In this document: positions 17,768 through 27,437 of the stretch, piece after piece
Position numbering within the stretch: position 1 is the stretch's first letter
Layout: each line of letters opens with the position of its first letter
Origin: Virgibacillus sp. LDC-1
GTDB lineage: Bacteria > Bacillota > Bacilli > Bacillales > Amphibacillaceae
Length of the DNA stretch: 64,000 nt
NCBI RefSeq assembly: GCF_030137545.1
Contig: NZ_JARUVL010000001.1
Span: forward strand, 62,001 to 126,000
Reading direction: 5' to 3'
Notes under the pieces: generated by a model
Databases searched by the model: none
The model's input: the letters and a program-made list of their open reading frames with translations, nothing else
What the model was told of the DNA's origin: nothing
Made by a program: the position numbers and the translations under genes

Positions 17768-18946
17768 ATGCAACGTGGAACCTTTCAATTAATGAAATCT
17801 GTAAATAAATCGATTATTTTAAATAAAATACGGACAGCAGAGCCGATTTCCCGAGCTCAAATTGCCAAAGATACAAAGCTTACTCCGCCAACTGTCAGTA
17901 ATATCGTGAAGGAACTAATCGATCAAGGATTAGTAGTAGAAAGCGATAGTGGACAATCGATGGGCGGTAGAAAACCAACCATGCTACATATAAATAGGAC
18001 TGCTTTCTATATTATTGGCGTTGATGCGGGCCCAGATAACATTGTTTCCATCGTTACTGACCTCTCCGGCACAATTATTAAGAGGAACGAAAAAAAGCTG
18101 CCAACACGTTTAACGAATGATACGTTTCTAACCTATTTGAAAAATAGTATTCATACAATAATCGCCGAAACACCGTTAAATCGTTCGGAAATATTAGGGA
18201 TTGGCATCGGAATGCATGGGGTAGTTGATGTAGACAATGGGACGTCACTATTCGCTCCAAACCTTGGGTTAACAAATGTCCCTATTAAAGAAGCGCTTGA
18301 AGAAGAATTCGATGTTTTAATTAAAGTAGAAAACGATGCGCGTGCAATGGCACTAGGGGAAGCTTGGTTTGGTGGCCATGGTGACATAGATAGTATGGTT
18401 GCTGTAAATATTGGCCGAGGAGTTGGAGCAGGAATTGTAGTTGATGGGAAGCTCTATCATGGCTCTCAAGACATCGCGGGAGAAATCGGTCATATGACGA
18501 TTGACATGCATGGGAAGGTTTGTACGTGTGGCAATCAAGGCTGCTTGCAAACCTTTGCCACAGGCTCTGCAATTGCAAATCGTGCCCAGGAGCGCCTTCT
18601 AGAAAGTGGTGTTTCCGAAGCGATGAGGCTTACCGGTGAGAGTGTATATGCACTTGCAAAGGCGGGGAACACGATATATGAAGAAGTATTAATAGAGACA
18701 GGAGTTTATATCGGTGTTGGATTAACGAATTTAATTCATCTCGTCAATCCAAAAAAAATCGTTCTCGGCGGCGGTGTAATGAACAGTGCGCAATACATTT
18801 TGCCAAGTATAAAGCAAACGATTGCTCAACGTGCACTCACCCCGGATGCAAAGCAAACAGAGGTAGTCGTTACTACTTTAGGAGAGGATGCCACTCTACT
18901 CGGTGCTGTGTCACTATTGTTAGTAGAATTGTTTGAAAGAAAATAA
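17768..18946 (+). CDS. ROK-family transcriptional repressor of galactose genes
   Basis: I chose the ATG at 17768, eight bases after CGGAGGA; the ATG at 17750 overlaps that site. The 392-residue protein has an N-terminal winged helix (ISRAQIAKDTKLTPPTVS) and a sugar-kinase-like ROK domain. The ROK zinc motif CTCGNQGC is intact, and VENDARAMALGE holds the catalytic-type aspartate, although the first phosphate loop (GVDAGPDN) is degenerate. XylR- and NagC-type relatives release DNA on binding a sugar. Its position behind the symporter suggests it controls O1 and O2 in response to galactose or a derivative. Confidence 0.85.
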   Translation: MQRGTFQLMKSVNKSIILNKIRTAEPISRAQIAKDTKLTPPTVSNIVKELIDQGLVVESDSGQSMGGRKPTMLHINRTAFYIIGVDAGPDNIVSIVTDLSGTIIKRNEKKLPTRLTNDTFLTYLKNSIHTIIAETPLNRSEILGIGIGMHGVVDVDNGTSLFAPNLGLTNVPIKEALEEEFDVLIKVENDARAMALGEAWFGGHGDIDSMVAVNIGRGVGAGIVVDGKLYHGSQDIAGEIGHMTIDMHGKVCTCGNQGCLQTFATGSAIANRAQERLLESGVSEAMRLTGESVYALAKAGNTIYEEVLIETGVYIGVGLTNLIHLVNPKKIVLGGGVMNSAQYILPSIKQTIAQRALTPDAKQTEVVVTTLGEDATLLGAVSLLLVELFERK

Positions 18947-18990
18947 AAGAGCTATTGGCTACTCTGCATTTAAGTCATTTGTAGAAACTG

Positions 18991-19045
18991 AAGAACCACA
19001 TGAAATCAAGGATTTATACCTGAATTTTATGTGGTTCTTTTTCTA
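18991..19045. terminator. Bidirectional terminator between the ROK gene and a phosphodiesterase
   Basis: AAGAACCACAT (18991-19001) pairs with ATGTGGTTCTT (19029-19039), with T runs on the plus side and A-rich sequence before the stem, serving the two convergent genes. Confidence 0.75.
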
Positions 19046-19771
19046 TTTGTCCGCACGGAAGATCGCTGGATTATTTGAAAACACGCCATCTACTCCAAAA
19101 TCTAGCAGCTGCTCATATCTTTTCGTGTCGTTCACTGTATACGGATATACCTTAAACCCATGCGCTTTACAGCTTTCAACAAATTCTTGGTCTGTATATA
19201 CTTGATTTGGATGGATATTGCTTATCCGAAGTCCGCTTTGTTTAGCGTATTCCCAAGGGCGTAGCATCCGATAATAAAACAACATTCCTAATTCTAATCC
19301 AGGCTCCAAGGCTTGCACTTTTTGTAGAGCTAGATGATCGAAGGAAGAAATCAAGATATTTTCCAAGCGATTGTTTGCTCGAAGGCAATCGATAAGTATT
19401 TTTTCAATGCCATCGTAAATGACGGGAATATTTTTGATTTCAATATTAAGGATGATGTCTTTCGGGCAAAGGTCTAACACTTCCTGTAAGGTTGGCAGGG
19501 AAGTTCCTTTATACGCTGTTCCAAATGCAGCGCTGATATCGATTTGCTTTATTTCATGTAAGGAATAATCTTTTATTCGTCCTTTAACTTGGTTGTTGTA
19601 ACGGGTAAACTTATGATCATGACAAATAACGAGCTGATTGTCTTTTGTAAGCTGGACATCCAGCTCGATCGCTTGTGTTCCGTGCTCTAAAGCTTTTTGA
19701 AAAGCAGGAATGGAGTTTTCAGGTGCTTCTGTTAATGAGCCGCGATGGGCGAAATTTAAAACCACTGTCAA
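19043..19771 (-). CDS. Cytoplasmic glycerophosphodiester phosphodiesterase (UgpQ type)
   Basis: The 242-residue enzyme hydrolyses glycerophosphodiesters to sn-glycerol-3-phosphate and an alcohol. Catalytic family residues are visible in NFAHRGSLTEAPENS, IELDVQLTKD and CHDHKFTR. There is no signal peptide, so it works inside the cell, unlike the secreted paralogue at 42346. Product could feed the glycerol-3-phosphate pool used for CDP-glycerol and lipids. It is transcribed in the same direction as the flippase and glycosyltransferase genes upstream but 80 bp away from them. Confidence 0.88.
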   Translation of the reverse strand: MTVVLNFAHRGSLTEAPENSIPAFQKALEHGTQAIELDVQLTKDNQLVICHDHKFTRYNNQVKGRIKDYSLHEIKQIDISAAFGTAYKGTSLPTLQEVLDLCPKDIILNIEIKNIPVIYDGIEKILIDCLRANNRLENILISSFDHLALQKVQALEPGLELGMLFYYRMLRPWEYAKQSGLRISNIHPNQVYTDQEFVESCKAHGFKVYPYTVNDTKRYEQLLDFGVDGVFSNNPAIFRADK

Positions 19772-19852
19772 TCACCTCTTGAATTGAAAAAAATAGATTG
19801 GTTTCATCATATCACAAGAAAGATATCGGGGGGCATTTGATTTTTGAGAAAG

Positions 19853-21256
19853 CTATGTGGAAGTCTTTTTCATTATGTGCTTAATCTGCTTATATACATT
19901 TTTTATGAGCTGCCAATTAAAACCGATAAATAATAAAATGGAAAAGAAGATACTAATCGCTAGCCATAGCTTGGAAAGAATAAAAGGCAGGGCAATGGAA
20001 ATTCCAACAAGCGGAAATAAGATAGCCATATCCTTCTGAGGAAGCTCTACATGGAAAAGCTTGTTCGCCCCTTTTATTCGTAATAACCAAGTTAGCAAAA
20101 ATGCACCAAATGTCGAGATGGCGATTGCGTATAATCCAAGAAGTGATATAAGAAGTAGGTTAATGACAACATTGACAAGCGCGCCGACTACAGTTGACCA
20201 AAAAATTTGGTTCGTTTGCTTGGCACCATGAAAACCAGCAGCCCAGAATAATGAAAAAGCATGAAATACCGTTCCGAGCATAAGAAAGCCGATATATTTC
20301 CATGCATCAAAATAGGAACTAGAAACAGCGATTGCTAATAGTGGTTTGGCAACAAGTGTTAGACAGATAACTGAGGTGATGATTAGTCTGAAGAAATGCT
20401 TGAATACATCTGAATAATAATCATCTTTATTCGTAGTATGGAAGGTAACAATCGCACTATCCTTCCAAGCAAGAGAGAAAACAGAATTAATTAAGAGGAG
20501 CATTGCTGGAATTTTATTAGCAACAGCATATAATCCATTCATCTCCATGCCGAGAAATGCGCTGATAAAGTAACGATCAGACATCGTTAAAATCCACCAG
20601 CTCGCAGCACCTGGAATAATAGGCATCGAATAAGCTAAAAAGTGTTTTAACAGTCCTTTTGAATAAACGGATAAAGAAACATACCGCTCCATTTTCATCT
20701 GTTTCCAAAAAACAAGACTCCCCACGAATCCAGAAATCATAGCCGCATAGAAAAAAGCCTCCACGCGAAGCTGGAGAACGAACATAAAGAAAAGCATACA
20801 TAGGAGTGTAATCCCCATCTGAATGATGCCCATCATTGCAAACAGCTTGTTATATCGTAATCCCCTCGCACATTGTTGCATAAAGCTGTTTACAATAAGA
20901 ATGTTAATAAAACCAAGTGCAGGCCAAGCGTACGGAAAGGAATAAAAGCTGAAAAACACAATCGCAAGCACATTAAACATAATCGTATTACGTATAATGG
21001 CAAGTATGCCTGTTGTAATTATTTCTGCTCGCTTCGATTCGCAATTTTCTTCTAAAAGCCAGCGATATACAGCAGCTACAAGCTCAAATGTAATAAATGG
21101 GGTTATTAAAGCTCCAGTCGTTGCAGCAACATCCCAAAGACCGAATTCGGCTGGTGAGAAATAGCGTGTATAGATTGGGAGCATAAGAATCCCTAAGACT
21201 CCTGTGCCAAGCTTAGCAAATCCGTAAATGAATGTATTCTTAAACAAATTATTCAT
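19853..21256 (-). CDS. Polysaccharide flippase (Wzx/MATE-like)
   Basis: This 467-residue membrane protein has about 12-14 hydrophobic segments and the N-terminal region FKNTFIYGFAKLGTGVLGILMLPIY in three short parts typical of polysaccharide biosynthesis exporters (PF01943/PF13440). It should flip undecaprenyl-linked repeat units to the outer leaflet. It lies downstream of a pyruvyltransferase-family gene and a GT2 gene on the same strand, forming a small surface-polysaccharide operon beside tagO. The polymer is unknown and no polymerase (Wzy) is visible here. Confidence 0.82.
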   Translation of the reverse strand: MNNLFKNTFIYGFAKLGTGVLGILMLPIYTRYFSPAEFGLWDVAATTGALITPFITFELVAAVYRWLLEENCESKRAEIITTGILAIIRNTIMFNVLAIVFFSFYSFPYAWPALGFINILIVNSFMQQCARGLRYNKLFAMMGIIQMGITLLCMLFFMFVLQLRVEAFFYAAMISGFVGSLVFWKQMKMERYVSLSVYSKGLLKHFLAYSMPIIPGAASWWILTMSDRYFISAFLGMEMNGLYAVANKIPAMLLLINSVFSLAWKDSAIVTFHTTNKDDYYSDVFKHFFRLIITSVICLTLVAKPLLAIAVSSSYFDAWKYIGFLMLGTVFHAFSLFWAAGFHGAKQTNQIFWSTVVGALVNVVINLLLISLLGLYAIAISTFGAFLLTWLLRIKGANKLFHVELPQKDMAILFPLVGISIALPFILSKLWLAISIFFSILLFIGFNWQLIKNVYKQIKHIMKKTST

Positions 21257-21280
21257 CGCTTTTCGATTCCTTTGTCAATA

Positions 21281-22375
21281 TCATGTTTCTGTTTTCAATA
21301 ACAATTTATCAAGCTCCTGAAAGTGCTGTGGAGCACTGTTAGCTTGTTTTTGAATAGATAACGTATTTGTTTCCATACTAGAAGTGACTTCCCTAGAATC
21401 AAGCGTTGCTATTTGCTGGAGAAGGGCAAATGTGCCATTGTATTGAGCATCCTCCATGACATGTATCATTTTCTGGCTATATACGATTGGAAAGACAGGT
21501 TTCTCGTACACCCAACCAAGGATCATCGCGTGAAATCGGGTTGCAATAACATAGCAGGATTGCGCAATGATATGTAAGGTTTCTTCCATATTATGCTGGT
21601 AAAAATGCGTTGAAATGGAAGATCGTTTCGCTGCTGGAATAAGGTTTAGAATCTGCTTCACGGCATCTTCATCTCCTTCAAATGCACAAAAAGATGTAAG
21701 TGTAATCTGATAGCCTTCTTGAATTAGTGCAAGTGCAATATCGCGAATTTTTTCATAATACGGCTCATCATAAGCAGCAAACTCCTTTCGTGTAGATGGT
21801 TTTATAACAGATATAAACACATTATTTGTTGTTGATTGTATGCGTTCAGGTTTAAGTTGAAATACAATGTCATCCGCCTTGCGAACATTCGGAAGCGCTT
21901 GAAACAGCCGGTAGGAATGTTCTTCTCGAAAGCAAATGTCTGTATAAGCTGCGAACAATCGCTTGTAAGCATTATAAAAGGCTGGATCATCATAAGGTCC
22001 AAAGTTAGCTCCGAGTAGATAATAAGGTTTTTCCTTTATATGCATTTTCCTCCTCATAGCAAGTTCTTTTTTCCAGCCAACTCGTTGAATAAATAACGAA
22101 CCACCAATTTGAACGATCCCATCGCATCGTTTTGACAACGCAATTGGCTTTGAGAAAGGGAGCTTTAGCGCTCTCCCTAGTAATCGTTTTCCTTTCTCAA
22201 AAGGTGTATCACTCGGGTAAACGGTTAAATTAATACATTGCTTAAATAGAAGTTCATATTTCTTTGGGGCATATAAAAGAAATTGAACGCTCGGATACCG
22301 TTCACATAACAGCTTTATAAATAAATCATCGCCAAGGTTAAATTGCGTATAGGCATAAATCATTATTTTTTTCAT
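21281..22375 (-). CDS. Polysaccharide pyruvyl transferase family protein
   Basis: The 364-residue protein matches the PF04230 family (CsaB, EpsI, WcaK), with YTQFNLGDD near the N-terminus and YVIATRFHAMILGWVY near the C-terminus. Members add pyruvyl ketals from phosphoenolpyruvate to sugars, in CsaB creating the wall anchor for S-layer SLH domains. Its start overlaps the GT2 stop by 4 bp. Given the neighbouring flippase and glycosyltransferase, it probably modifies the same surface polymer. SLH-domain proteins were not seen in the window, so an S-layer role is open. Confidence 0.75.
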   Translation of the reverse strand: MKKIMIYAYTQFNLGDDLFIKLLCERYPSVQFLLYAPKKYELLFKQCINLTVYPSDTPFEKGKRLLGRALKLPFSKPIALSKRCDGIVQIGGSLFIQRVGWKKELAMRRKMHIKEKPYYLLGANFGPYDDPAFYNAYKRLFAAYTDICFREEHSYRLFQALPNVRKADDIVFQLKPERIQSTTNNVFISVIKPSTRKEFAAYDEPYYEKIRDIALALIQEGYQITLTSFCAFEGDEDAVKQILNLIPAAKRSSISTHFYQHNMEETLHIIAQSCYVIATRFHAMILGWVYEKPVFPIVYSQKMIHVMEDAQYNGTFALLQQIATLDSREVTSSMETNTLSIQKQANSAPQHFQELDKLLLKTET

Positions 22376-23463
22376 TGCAGGTTTCCTTTACTATTTTTTT
22401 CTTCTTTCATATTCAATCTTTTTAAGAGATAGAATAACGGAAGCATTCTTGATTTTAGAAAATGCTTTGCTTTAAAAAAGACATAAATCCCTTGAGTAGA
22501 ATGCTTGCGTATAAAGAATTTCATGAGACGGGCTTGAACACCACCCGAATAATAGCGCAGTTTATCTTCCGGAATTTCTTCGAGAATGTTAGTTATTTGA
22601 GCTTTCTTTTCTTCCGTAGAATAGTTGGATGCAGGATGGAACACATTATTTAAGCATTTCACAATACTATTCATATAAGATTGTTCAACATATTTTTTAT
22701 TTGCTCCATGAAAAACTTGGTGCTCGATTAAAAATTGTTTTACACACGAGTATAAATACTTTTGGTTGTCCATAAGGCTGTTGTTAAAGCTACGAGACAA
22801 TGTATCATCCTGAGAGATAACATAGTTATATAAGGGCTTGCTAATAAGGTACATAGCTTCACAGGTACGGATATAATCGAGATTAAACAATAAATCCTCT
22901 CCACGCTGGAGCCCTTTTTGAAATTGAATAGCAGAAGATTTTAAATTACGCGTTTGATAAAGCTTGTTGCAAGGGGAATGCAGTAACAGTTTGGTGTACA
23001 ACATGCCAAATTGTTGTAAAAATTCTGCTTTAGAAAAGCTTCCATCTAAAGGTGGAATATAATTGGTATGCATCAATGACCGTTTTCCTTTTTGTAATGA
23101 GCGATATCCACAAATAACAAAAGGCGTATCACTGCTTATATGCTTGATTAGTGTTTCTGTCATGTCTCGATCGATATAATCATCTGCATCTACAAATTGA
23201 ATATAATCGCCTGACGCTTTTTTTATACCATTATTTCTAGCTGTTGATGGACCAGCATTGGCTTGATGAATGACAATGACGCGTGGATCTAAGCGTGAGA
23301 AAGAGTAACAAATTTTCAAGCTGTTATCAGTAGAGCCATCATCAACTAAAATGATTTCAATATGTGGATAGGTTTGCTGTAGAATACTTGTTATGCAATG
23401 TGTTAGCTGCTGTTCAGCGTTATACACTGGAACGATAATACTAACTAGCTTATTTGGTTGCAT
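22372..23463 (-). CDS. Family 2 glycosyltransferase
   Basis: The N-terminal GT-A domain carries VSIIVPVYNAEQQL, the VDDGSTDNS motif and the metal-binding VDADDYID. The 363-residue length and C-terminal region resemble capsule and exopolysaccharide glycosyltransferases. No membrane helix is evident. It is the first gene of a three-gene minus-strand unit with the pyruvyltransferase-family gene and the flippase, and diverges from tagO across a 225-bp promoter region. Donor and acceptor are unknown. Confidence 0.85.
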   Translation of the reverse strand: MQPNKLVSIIVPVYNAEQQLTHCITSILQQTYPHIEIILVDDGSTDNSLKICYSFSRLDPRVIVIHQANAGPSTARNNGIKKASGDYIQFVDADDYIDRDMTETLIKHISSDTPFVICGYRSLQKGKRSLMHTNYIPPLDGSFSKAEFLQQFGMLYTKLLLHSPCNKLYQTRNLKSSAIQFQKGLQRGEDLLFNLDYIRTCEAMYLISKPLYNYVISQDDTLSRSFNNSLMDNQKYLYSCVKQFLIEHQVFHGANKKYVEQSYMNSIVKCLNNVFHPASNYSTEEKKAQITNILEEIPEDKLRYYSGGVQARLMKFFIRKHSTQGIYVFFKAKHFLKSRMLPLFYLLKRLNMKEEKNSKGNLQ

Positions 23464-23602
23464 GACTTCACCTTTCTTTCTCTCGGGAAGCTAATAATGG
23501 TTTCATCTTAACAGTTATTGACAAGCTAGCAATATTTATTCAAAAGCAGAAAAAGGAATGATTTTATTTTTTTAGGGAAATATTAAGGCAATGTAAATTT
23601 TA

Positions 23603-23632
23603 TTGGAGAATTTTCGTTCTAACCTTTATAAT
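23603..23632 (+). promoter_or_regulatory. Promoter of tagO
   Basis: TTGGAG (23603-23608) and a perfect TATAAT (23627-23632) are spaced 18 bp apart, 65 bp upstream of the likely translation start. Confidence 0.6.
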
Positions 23633-23697
23633 GAAGAAAGAGAAATGAAAGTTCCTGTTTTGTTGATTGGAATGGCTTTTATAATGAGGTGGCCAAA

Positions 23698-24753
23698 TTG
23701 ATTAATATTATCGTGTTAGCATTTTTATCATTTATAACATCCTATTTCTTAACACCGGTGTTAATTAAACATAGTAAAAAATTTCATTTATTAGATAAAC
23801 CGAATTACCGAAAAGTGCATAAAGAACCGATCCCAACCGCTGGTGGACTAATCATTTTTATTAGCTTTTTAGTCGGCCTTTTTGTGCTTCAACCATATAA
23901 TGATTACCATATTGCCATTATTTGTGGTGCTGTACTCATTATTATTTTAGGGATTTTTGATGATCTATATACGCTGTCACCAAAGGTTAAATTTGCGGTA
24001 CAGTTTTTAGCTGCCGGACTTGTCGTATATTGGGCTGGCTTGCAGGTTGAGTTTATTAATTTACCGTTCGGTGGGCAAGTGGAGTTTGGTTTTCTAAGCT
24101 CCTTAATTACATTAATATGGATTGTTGGAATTACGAATGCAATCAACCTTATTGACGGCTTGGACGGGCTGGCGGCAGGCGTTTCTTCCATTGCGCTTTT
24201 TACGATTTCGATTATGGCTATTATCATGGGAGAGGTTTATGTAGCGACAATTGCCATCATTCTCTTTTTCAGTACACTTGGCTTTTTGCGTTATAACTTT
24301 TTTCCTGCAAAAATATTTATGGGTGATACAGGAGCATTGTTTTTAGGGTATATGATTTCCGTATTAGCGTTGCTCGGATTTAAAAATGTAACGATCATTT
24401 CATTCGTTATTCCTATCTTTATTTTAGGGGTACCGATTTCCGATACATTAATTGCGATGGTACGTCGCTTTATTAATAAGCAGCCTATGTCCAGTCCAGA
24501 TAGCGCTCACTTGCATCACCGCTTAATTAAATTTGGATTTACACATAAGCAAACGGTATTATTTATTTATGGATTAAGTACGATGTTTAGCTTAGCAGCG
24601 ATTCTCTTTTCGATGACAACGGTTTGGGGCTCTGTATTAATTTTCGTTATTGCAATGCTTGTCATTCAAGTATTAATTGAGAATCTAGAGCTCATTAATA
24701 GTAACTATAAGCCGCTAACGAATTTTGTTAAGGGGCTACGACATAAGCAATAA
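23698..24753 (+). CDS. tagO: Undecaprenyl-phosphate GlcNAc-1-phosphate transferase (TagO/WecA)
   Basis: TagO starts wall teichoic acid linkage-unit synthesis by moving GlcNAc-1-phosphate from UDP-GlcNAc to undecaprenyl phosphate. The protein has about ten membrane helices and the family motifs DKPNYRKVH, GIFDDLY, NLIDGLDGLAAG, FMGDTGALFLG and HLHHRL. Two starts are possible: GTG at 23689 or TTG at 23698. I prefer the TTG, because GAGGTGG would be its ribosome site and covers the GTG. It ends at a strong terminator. The same lipid intermediate could also feed the nearby polysaccharide genes. Confidence 0.9.
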   Translation: MINIIVLAFLSFITSYFLTPVLIKHSKKFHLLDKPNYRKVHKEPIPTAGGLIIFISFLVGLFVLQPYNDYHIAIICGAVLIIILGIFDDLYTLSPKVKFAVQFLAAGLVVYWAGLQVEFINLPFGGQVEFGFLSSLITLIWIVGITNAINLIDGLDGLAAGVSSIALFTISIMAIIMGEVYVATIAIILFFSTLGFLRYNFFPAKIFMGDTGALFLGYMISVLALLGFKNVTIISFVIPIFILGVPISDTLIAMVRRFINKQPMSSPDSAHLHHRLIKFGFTHKQTVLFIYGLSTMFSLAAILFSMTTVWGSVLIFVIAMLVIQVLIENLELINSNYKPLTNFVKGLRHKQ

Positions 24754-24756
24754 AAA

Positions 24757-24792
24757 GAAAAACCTTTTAGCACGGATGCTGAAAGGTTTTTT
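24757..24792 (+). terminator. Terminator after tagO
   Basis: AAAACCTTTTAGCA (24759-24772) and TGCTGAAAGGTTTT (24777-24790) form a stem with a 4-nt loop followed by T residues. Confidence 0.85.
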
Positions 24793-24820
24793 GCTGTAAT
24801 AGGGGAGGTCTAGAGAAATA

Positions 24821-24855
24821 AATGATCCATGCTTCCGTGGGAAACATGAATCATT
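24821..24855 (-). terminator. Terminator after the LCP gene
   Basis: AATGATCCATG (24821-24831) pairs imperfectly with CATGAATCATT (24845-24855). On the minus strand it is followed by TTATTT, just beyond the LCP stop codon. Confidence 0.6.
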
Positions 24856-24868
24856 TTGTATTAATGTC

Positions 24869-25915
24869 TTAATTTGGGCTTGCATGCTCTGTTGTACTAG
24901 CATCATTAGGAGTTGCAATAGATTTTACATCTAGATGCTGCTGTAGGAGTTCTTTAGTTTCTACAAGCTTTTCTTCGTCTAACTTCCAGAAATAGATTCG
25001 CTTTGGATTATATACCCAGTAATCCTCTCCTTCAAGAGAGTACGAATCAATTTTTAAGCTTTTTCCAGCTGTGCCATAAGTGATGAAACTCTTCATATCA
25101 CTAAAGCTCATATTCGTTGTCATGTTACTTCCGACCGCTTCCATCACGTCATCGATTTTTAAGATGGAATTCATCGAAACTGCTTTTTTTACAATTGCTT
25201 TAATGATTTCCTGCTGTCTTTTTCCGCGCTCAATATCGTTATCGAGCTTACGTGTACGTGCTAGAGCGAGTGCTTCTTCTCCATCGAGTTGCTGTTCTCC
25301 AGGCAAAAGATGAATAGCTCCTGCCACATCACTGGAATCCTGTTCTCTAAATTCATATGGTACATCCACTTTAATACCATCAATTGCATCGACAACATCA
25401 ATAAATGCTTCAAAATTTACCTTTACCCAGTAATCAATCGGAATATCTAACAGATTTTCTACCGTCTCCACAGCAGCTGTAGTCCCACCCTTACTATGGG
25501 CGCTATTAATCCTTGTTTCACTGCCATCAAAAGGAATGTAGACAAGTGAGTCACGAGGTATGCTAAGCAATTTCACGCTTTTTTCTTTTATGTTTAGTGT
25601 TGCTACCATCATCGTGTCTGTTCTTGAATTATCCGCATTATTACGGATGTCACTTGCATCGACGCCCATGATCAAGATGGACACATTATCATCACTTGGA
25701 TTGACCACCTTGTCACGAAGCTCTGATTTTTCTCTTCCATCATCTTGATAGGATTTTGAAAAAACGGAGTCTGCCGTTATATATAGGTAAGTGAAATAGG
25801 AAAAAGCGGATAAAAAAACGAGAAGCGGAACGGCGATAAAAAATATTCTTTTTCTAAGCTTACGTTTTTTAACACGTCTCACAATCCGTGAATTTGACGT
25901 TGGTTGTTTATACAT
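24869..25915 (-). CDS. LytR-CpsA-Psr (LCP) family wall-polymer ligase
   Basis: The 348-residue protein has a short basic cytoplasmic end (RRVKKRKLRKR), one membrane helix and an extracellular LCP domain. Pyrophosphate-binding residues are visible in NSRTDTMMVATL, SIPRDSLVYIP and ARTRKLDNDIERG. LCP proteins such as TagT, TagU and TagV transfer teichoic acid from undecaprenyl pyrophosphate to peptidoglycan muramic acid. It lies between tagO and the divergent tagA-like gene, which fits that role. Older annotations as a transcriptional attenuator (LytR) are not supported by the domain layout. Confidence 0.9.
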   Translation of the reverse strand: MYKQPTSNSRIVRRVKKRKLRKRIFFIAVPLLVFLSAFSYFTYLYITADSVFSKSYQDDGREKSELRDKVVNPSDDNVSILIMGVDASDIRNNADNSRTDTMMVATLNIKEKSVKLLSIPRDSLVYIPFDGSETRINSAHSKGGTTAAVETVENLLDIPIDYWVKVNFEAFIDVVDAIDGIKVDVPYEFREQDSSDVAGAIHLLPGEQQLDGEEALALARTRKLDNDIERGKRQQEIIKAIVKKAVSMNSILKIDDVMEAVGSNMTTNMSFSDMKSFITYGTAGKSLKIDSYSLEGEDYWVYNPKRIYFWKLDEEKLVETKELLQQHLDVKSIATPNDASTTEHASPN

Positions 25916-26194
25916 TATAAATTCTCCCTTTGTGTTTAGGTATTTCTAGTCTCTGCTTTATTGGCAGTGTTATCATTATTTTCACATAGAAATTTTTGCC
26001 CGATAATGGTATCATGTATCATGATAAAATAATAGATTGCTAATGTTAAGCGAATGTAAAGCTAACCTTTATTTTACTATGAATTCAGTTTTTCGTAAAT
26101 TGCTTTTTTATTACATCTATAATAATTAGACGTTACAATTGTCGACAAACCTAAAAAAACGTAGTGTAAAATATTGGATGTGGGGAGTTTTACG

Positions 26195-26959
26195 ATGACC
26201 ATTGATAAAGCAGAGAGGTTACATGAAATGAAGCATCATGAAACAGTTTCCATTATGGATATACAATTTATAAATATGACAAAAAAGGACTTTCTTCATC
26301 ATCAGCTGTATCCACGTTTAAATCGACAGCAAAAGTGCTTTGTTGTGACAGCAAATCCAGAAATTGTCATGCAAGGAAGAGCACAACGTTCTTATAAAGA
26401 AGTGCTCCAGTCAGCGGATTTTGTTACGCCAGATGGAGCGGGGATATTACTTGCTGCCAAGTATTTAAAGCAGCCATTACAAGAAAGAATTGCTGGCTAT
26501 GATTTAATGCTTGACTTATTAAATTTTGCGCATGTACAAGGGTTACGCTGTTATTTTCTTGGAGGAAAGGACTATGTAAATGAAAAAATGGTCCTTGAGG
26601 TAGAAAAGCAATTCCCTAATATAAATATAGTCGGACATCAGCACGGATATACAGACATAAATGATCCAATGTTAATTGATGATATGCGTAAAGCGGCTCC
26701 GGATTTAGTATTCGTTGCTTTAGGAATGCCTAGACAGGAGCAATGGATCGCTCATCATATCGATGCTTTTCAAAAAGGATTGTTTATAGGGGTCGGAGGG
26801 AGCTTCGATACCTTCGTTGGAGAAGTAAAGCGTGCACCACAGAAATGGATTAATTTAAATTTAGAGTGGTTATACCGCATTATTAAACAGCCTTTCCGTA
26901 TAAAAAGAATTGGCAAGGCGTTTGAATTTATTTTTCGAATCCTGTTAAAAAAGAGCTAA
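26195..26959 (+). CDS. tagA: TagA/TarA-like N-acetylmannosaminyltransferase (WecG family)
   Basis: The second enzyme of wall teichoic acid synthesis adds ManNAc from UDP-ManNAc to lipid-linked GlcNAc. The start at 26195 is favoured by GTGGGGAG nine bases upstream; an in-frame ATG at 26174 has no such site. The 254-residue protein carries NPEIVM, the TPDGAGI motif with the catalytic aspartate, LGGKDYV, ALGMPRQEQWI and GSFDTFVGEVKRAP. It is monocistronic, ending at a strong terminator. Confidence 0.9.
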   Translation: MTIDKAERLHEMKHHETVSIMDIQFINMTKKDFLHHQLYPRLNRQQKCFVVTANPEIVMQGRAQRSYKEVLQSADFVTPDGAGILLAAKYLKQPLQERIAGYDLMLDLLNFAHVQGLRCYFLGGKDYVNEKMVLEVEKQFPNINIVGHQHGYTDINDPMLIDDMRKAAPDLVFVALGMPRQEQWIAHHIDAFQKGLFIGVGGSFDTFVGEVKRAPQKWINLNLEWLYRIIKQPFRIKRIGKAFEFIFRILLKKS

Positions 26960-26967
26960 TAGCTAAT

Positions 26968-27008
26968 AAGCCTTATGAAAAAAGTGAATTTTTTCGTAAG
27001 GCTTTTTT
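26968..27008 (+). terminator. Terminator after tagA
   Basis: A long stem (arms 26968-26983 and 26989-27004) with a 5-nt loop is followed by a T run. Confidence 0.85.
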
Positions 27009-27171
27009 AAATGGAAATGGAAAAAGTCTCTCTTTGTTAGTGTATTCGAATAGAAGTATGAAATGGTGGCAGGTTTTTAACTGCTTCAGCTTGTATTAAA
27101 CGATATGAGAATATGAAGCGCCCCTTTTTTTCGCCCACCTTCGATATTAGCAGTGAAAGGAGGTGGGGGAG

Positions 27172-27396
27172 ATGGCAGTAGCAGATATGACGAATTCGCA
27201 GTTGCGTCTTGTTCTATATGATGGAGACGACGCCATCACAGGGAAGCCGATTTATAAGGCAAAGTCGTTCAACAATGTGAATTTTGCTGCGACAGCAAAT
27301 CAATTGTATGCTGTTGCAACGGCAATTGCTGGCTTACAGCAACGCCCGCTCTACAGCATTGAACGAAAAGACAGCTCGGACATTCGTCAAGCATAA
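27172..27396 (+). CDS. DUF1659 small protein
   Basis: This 74-residue protein begins at 27172, after the strong AAAGGAGGTGG site; the upstream GTG at 27163 lies inside that site. The sequence (NSQLRLVLYDG, then YKAKSFNNVN) matches the DUF1659 family of small Bacillus proteins, whose function is unknown. It is followed 41 bp later by a DUF2922 gene, the usual partner, and then by a YvrJ-family gene. No signal peptide or membrane helix is present. Confidence 0.8.
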   Translation: MAVADMTNSQLRLVLYDGDDAITGKPIYKAKSFNNVNFAATANQLYAVATAIAGLQQRPLYSIERKDSSDIRQA

Positions 27397-27437
27397 GAAG
27401 CACGTTTTAAAAAAGGGATGATGGGAGGGAGAATGAG

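Noticed and set aside
24869-25915. LytR transcriptional attenuator
   Set aside because: The domain is an extracytoplasmic LCP phosphotransferase with a membrane anchor; there is no DNA-binding domain.
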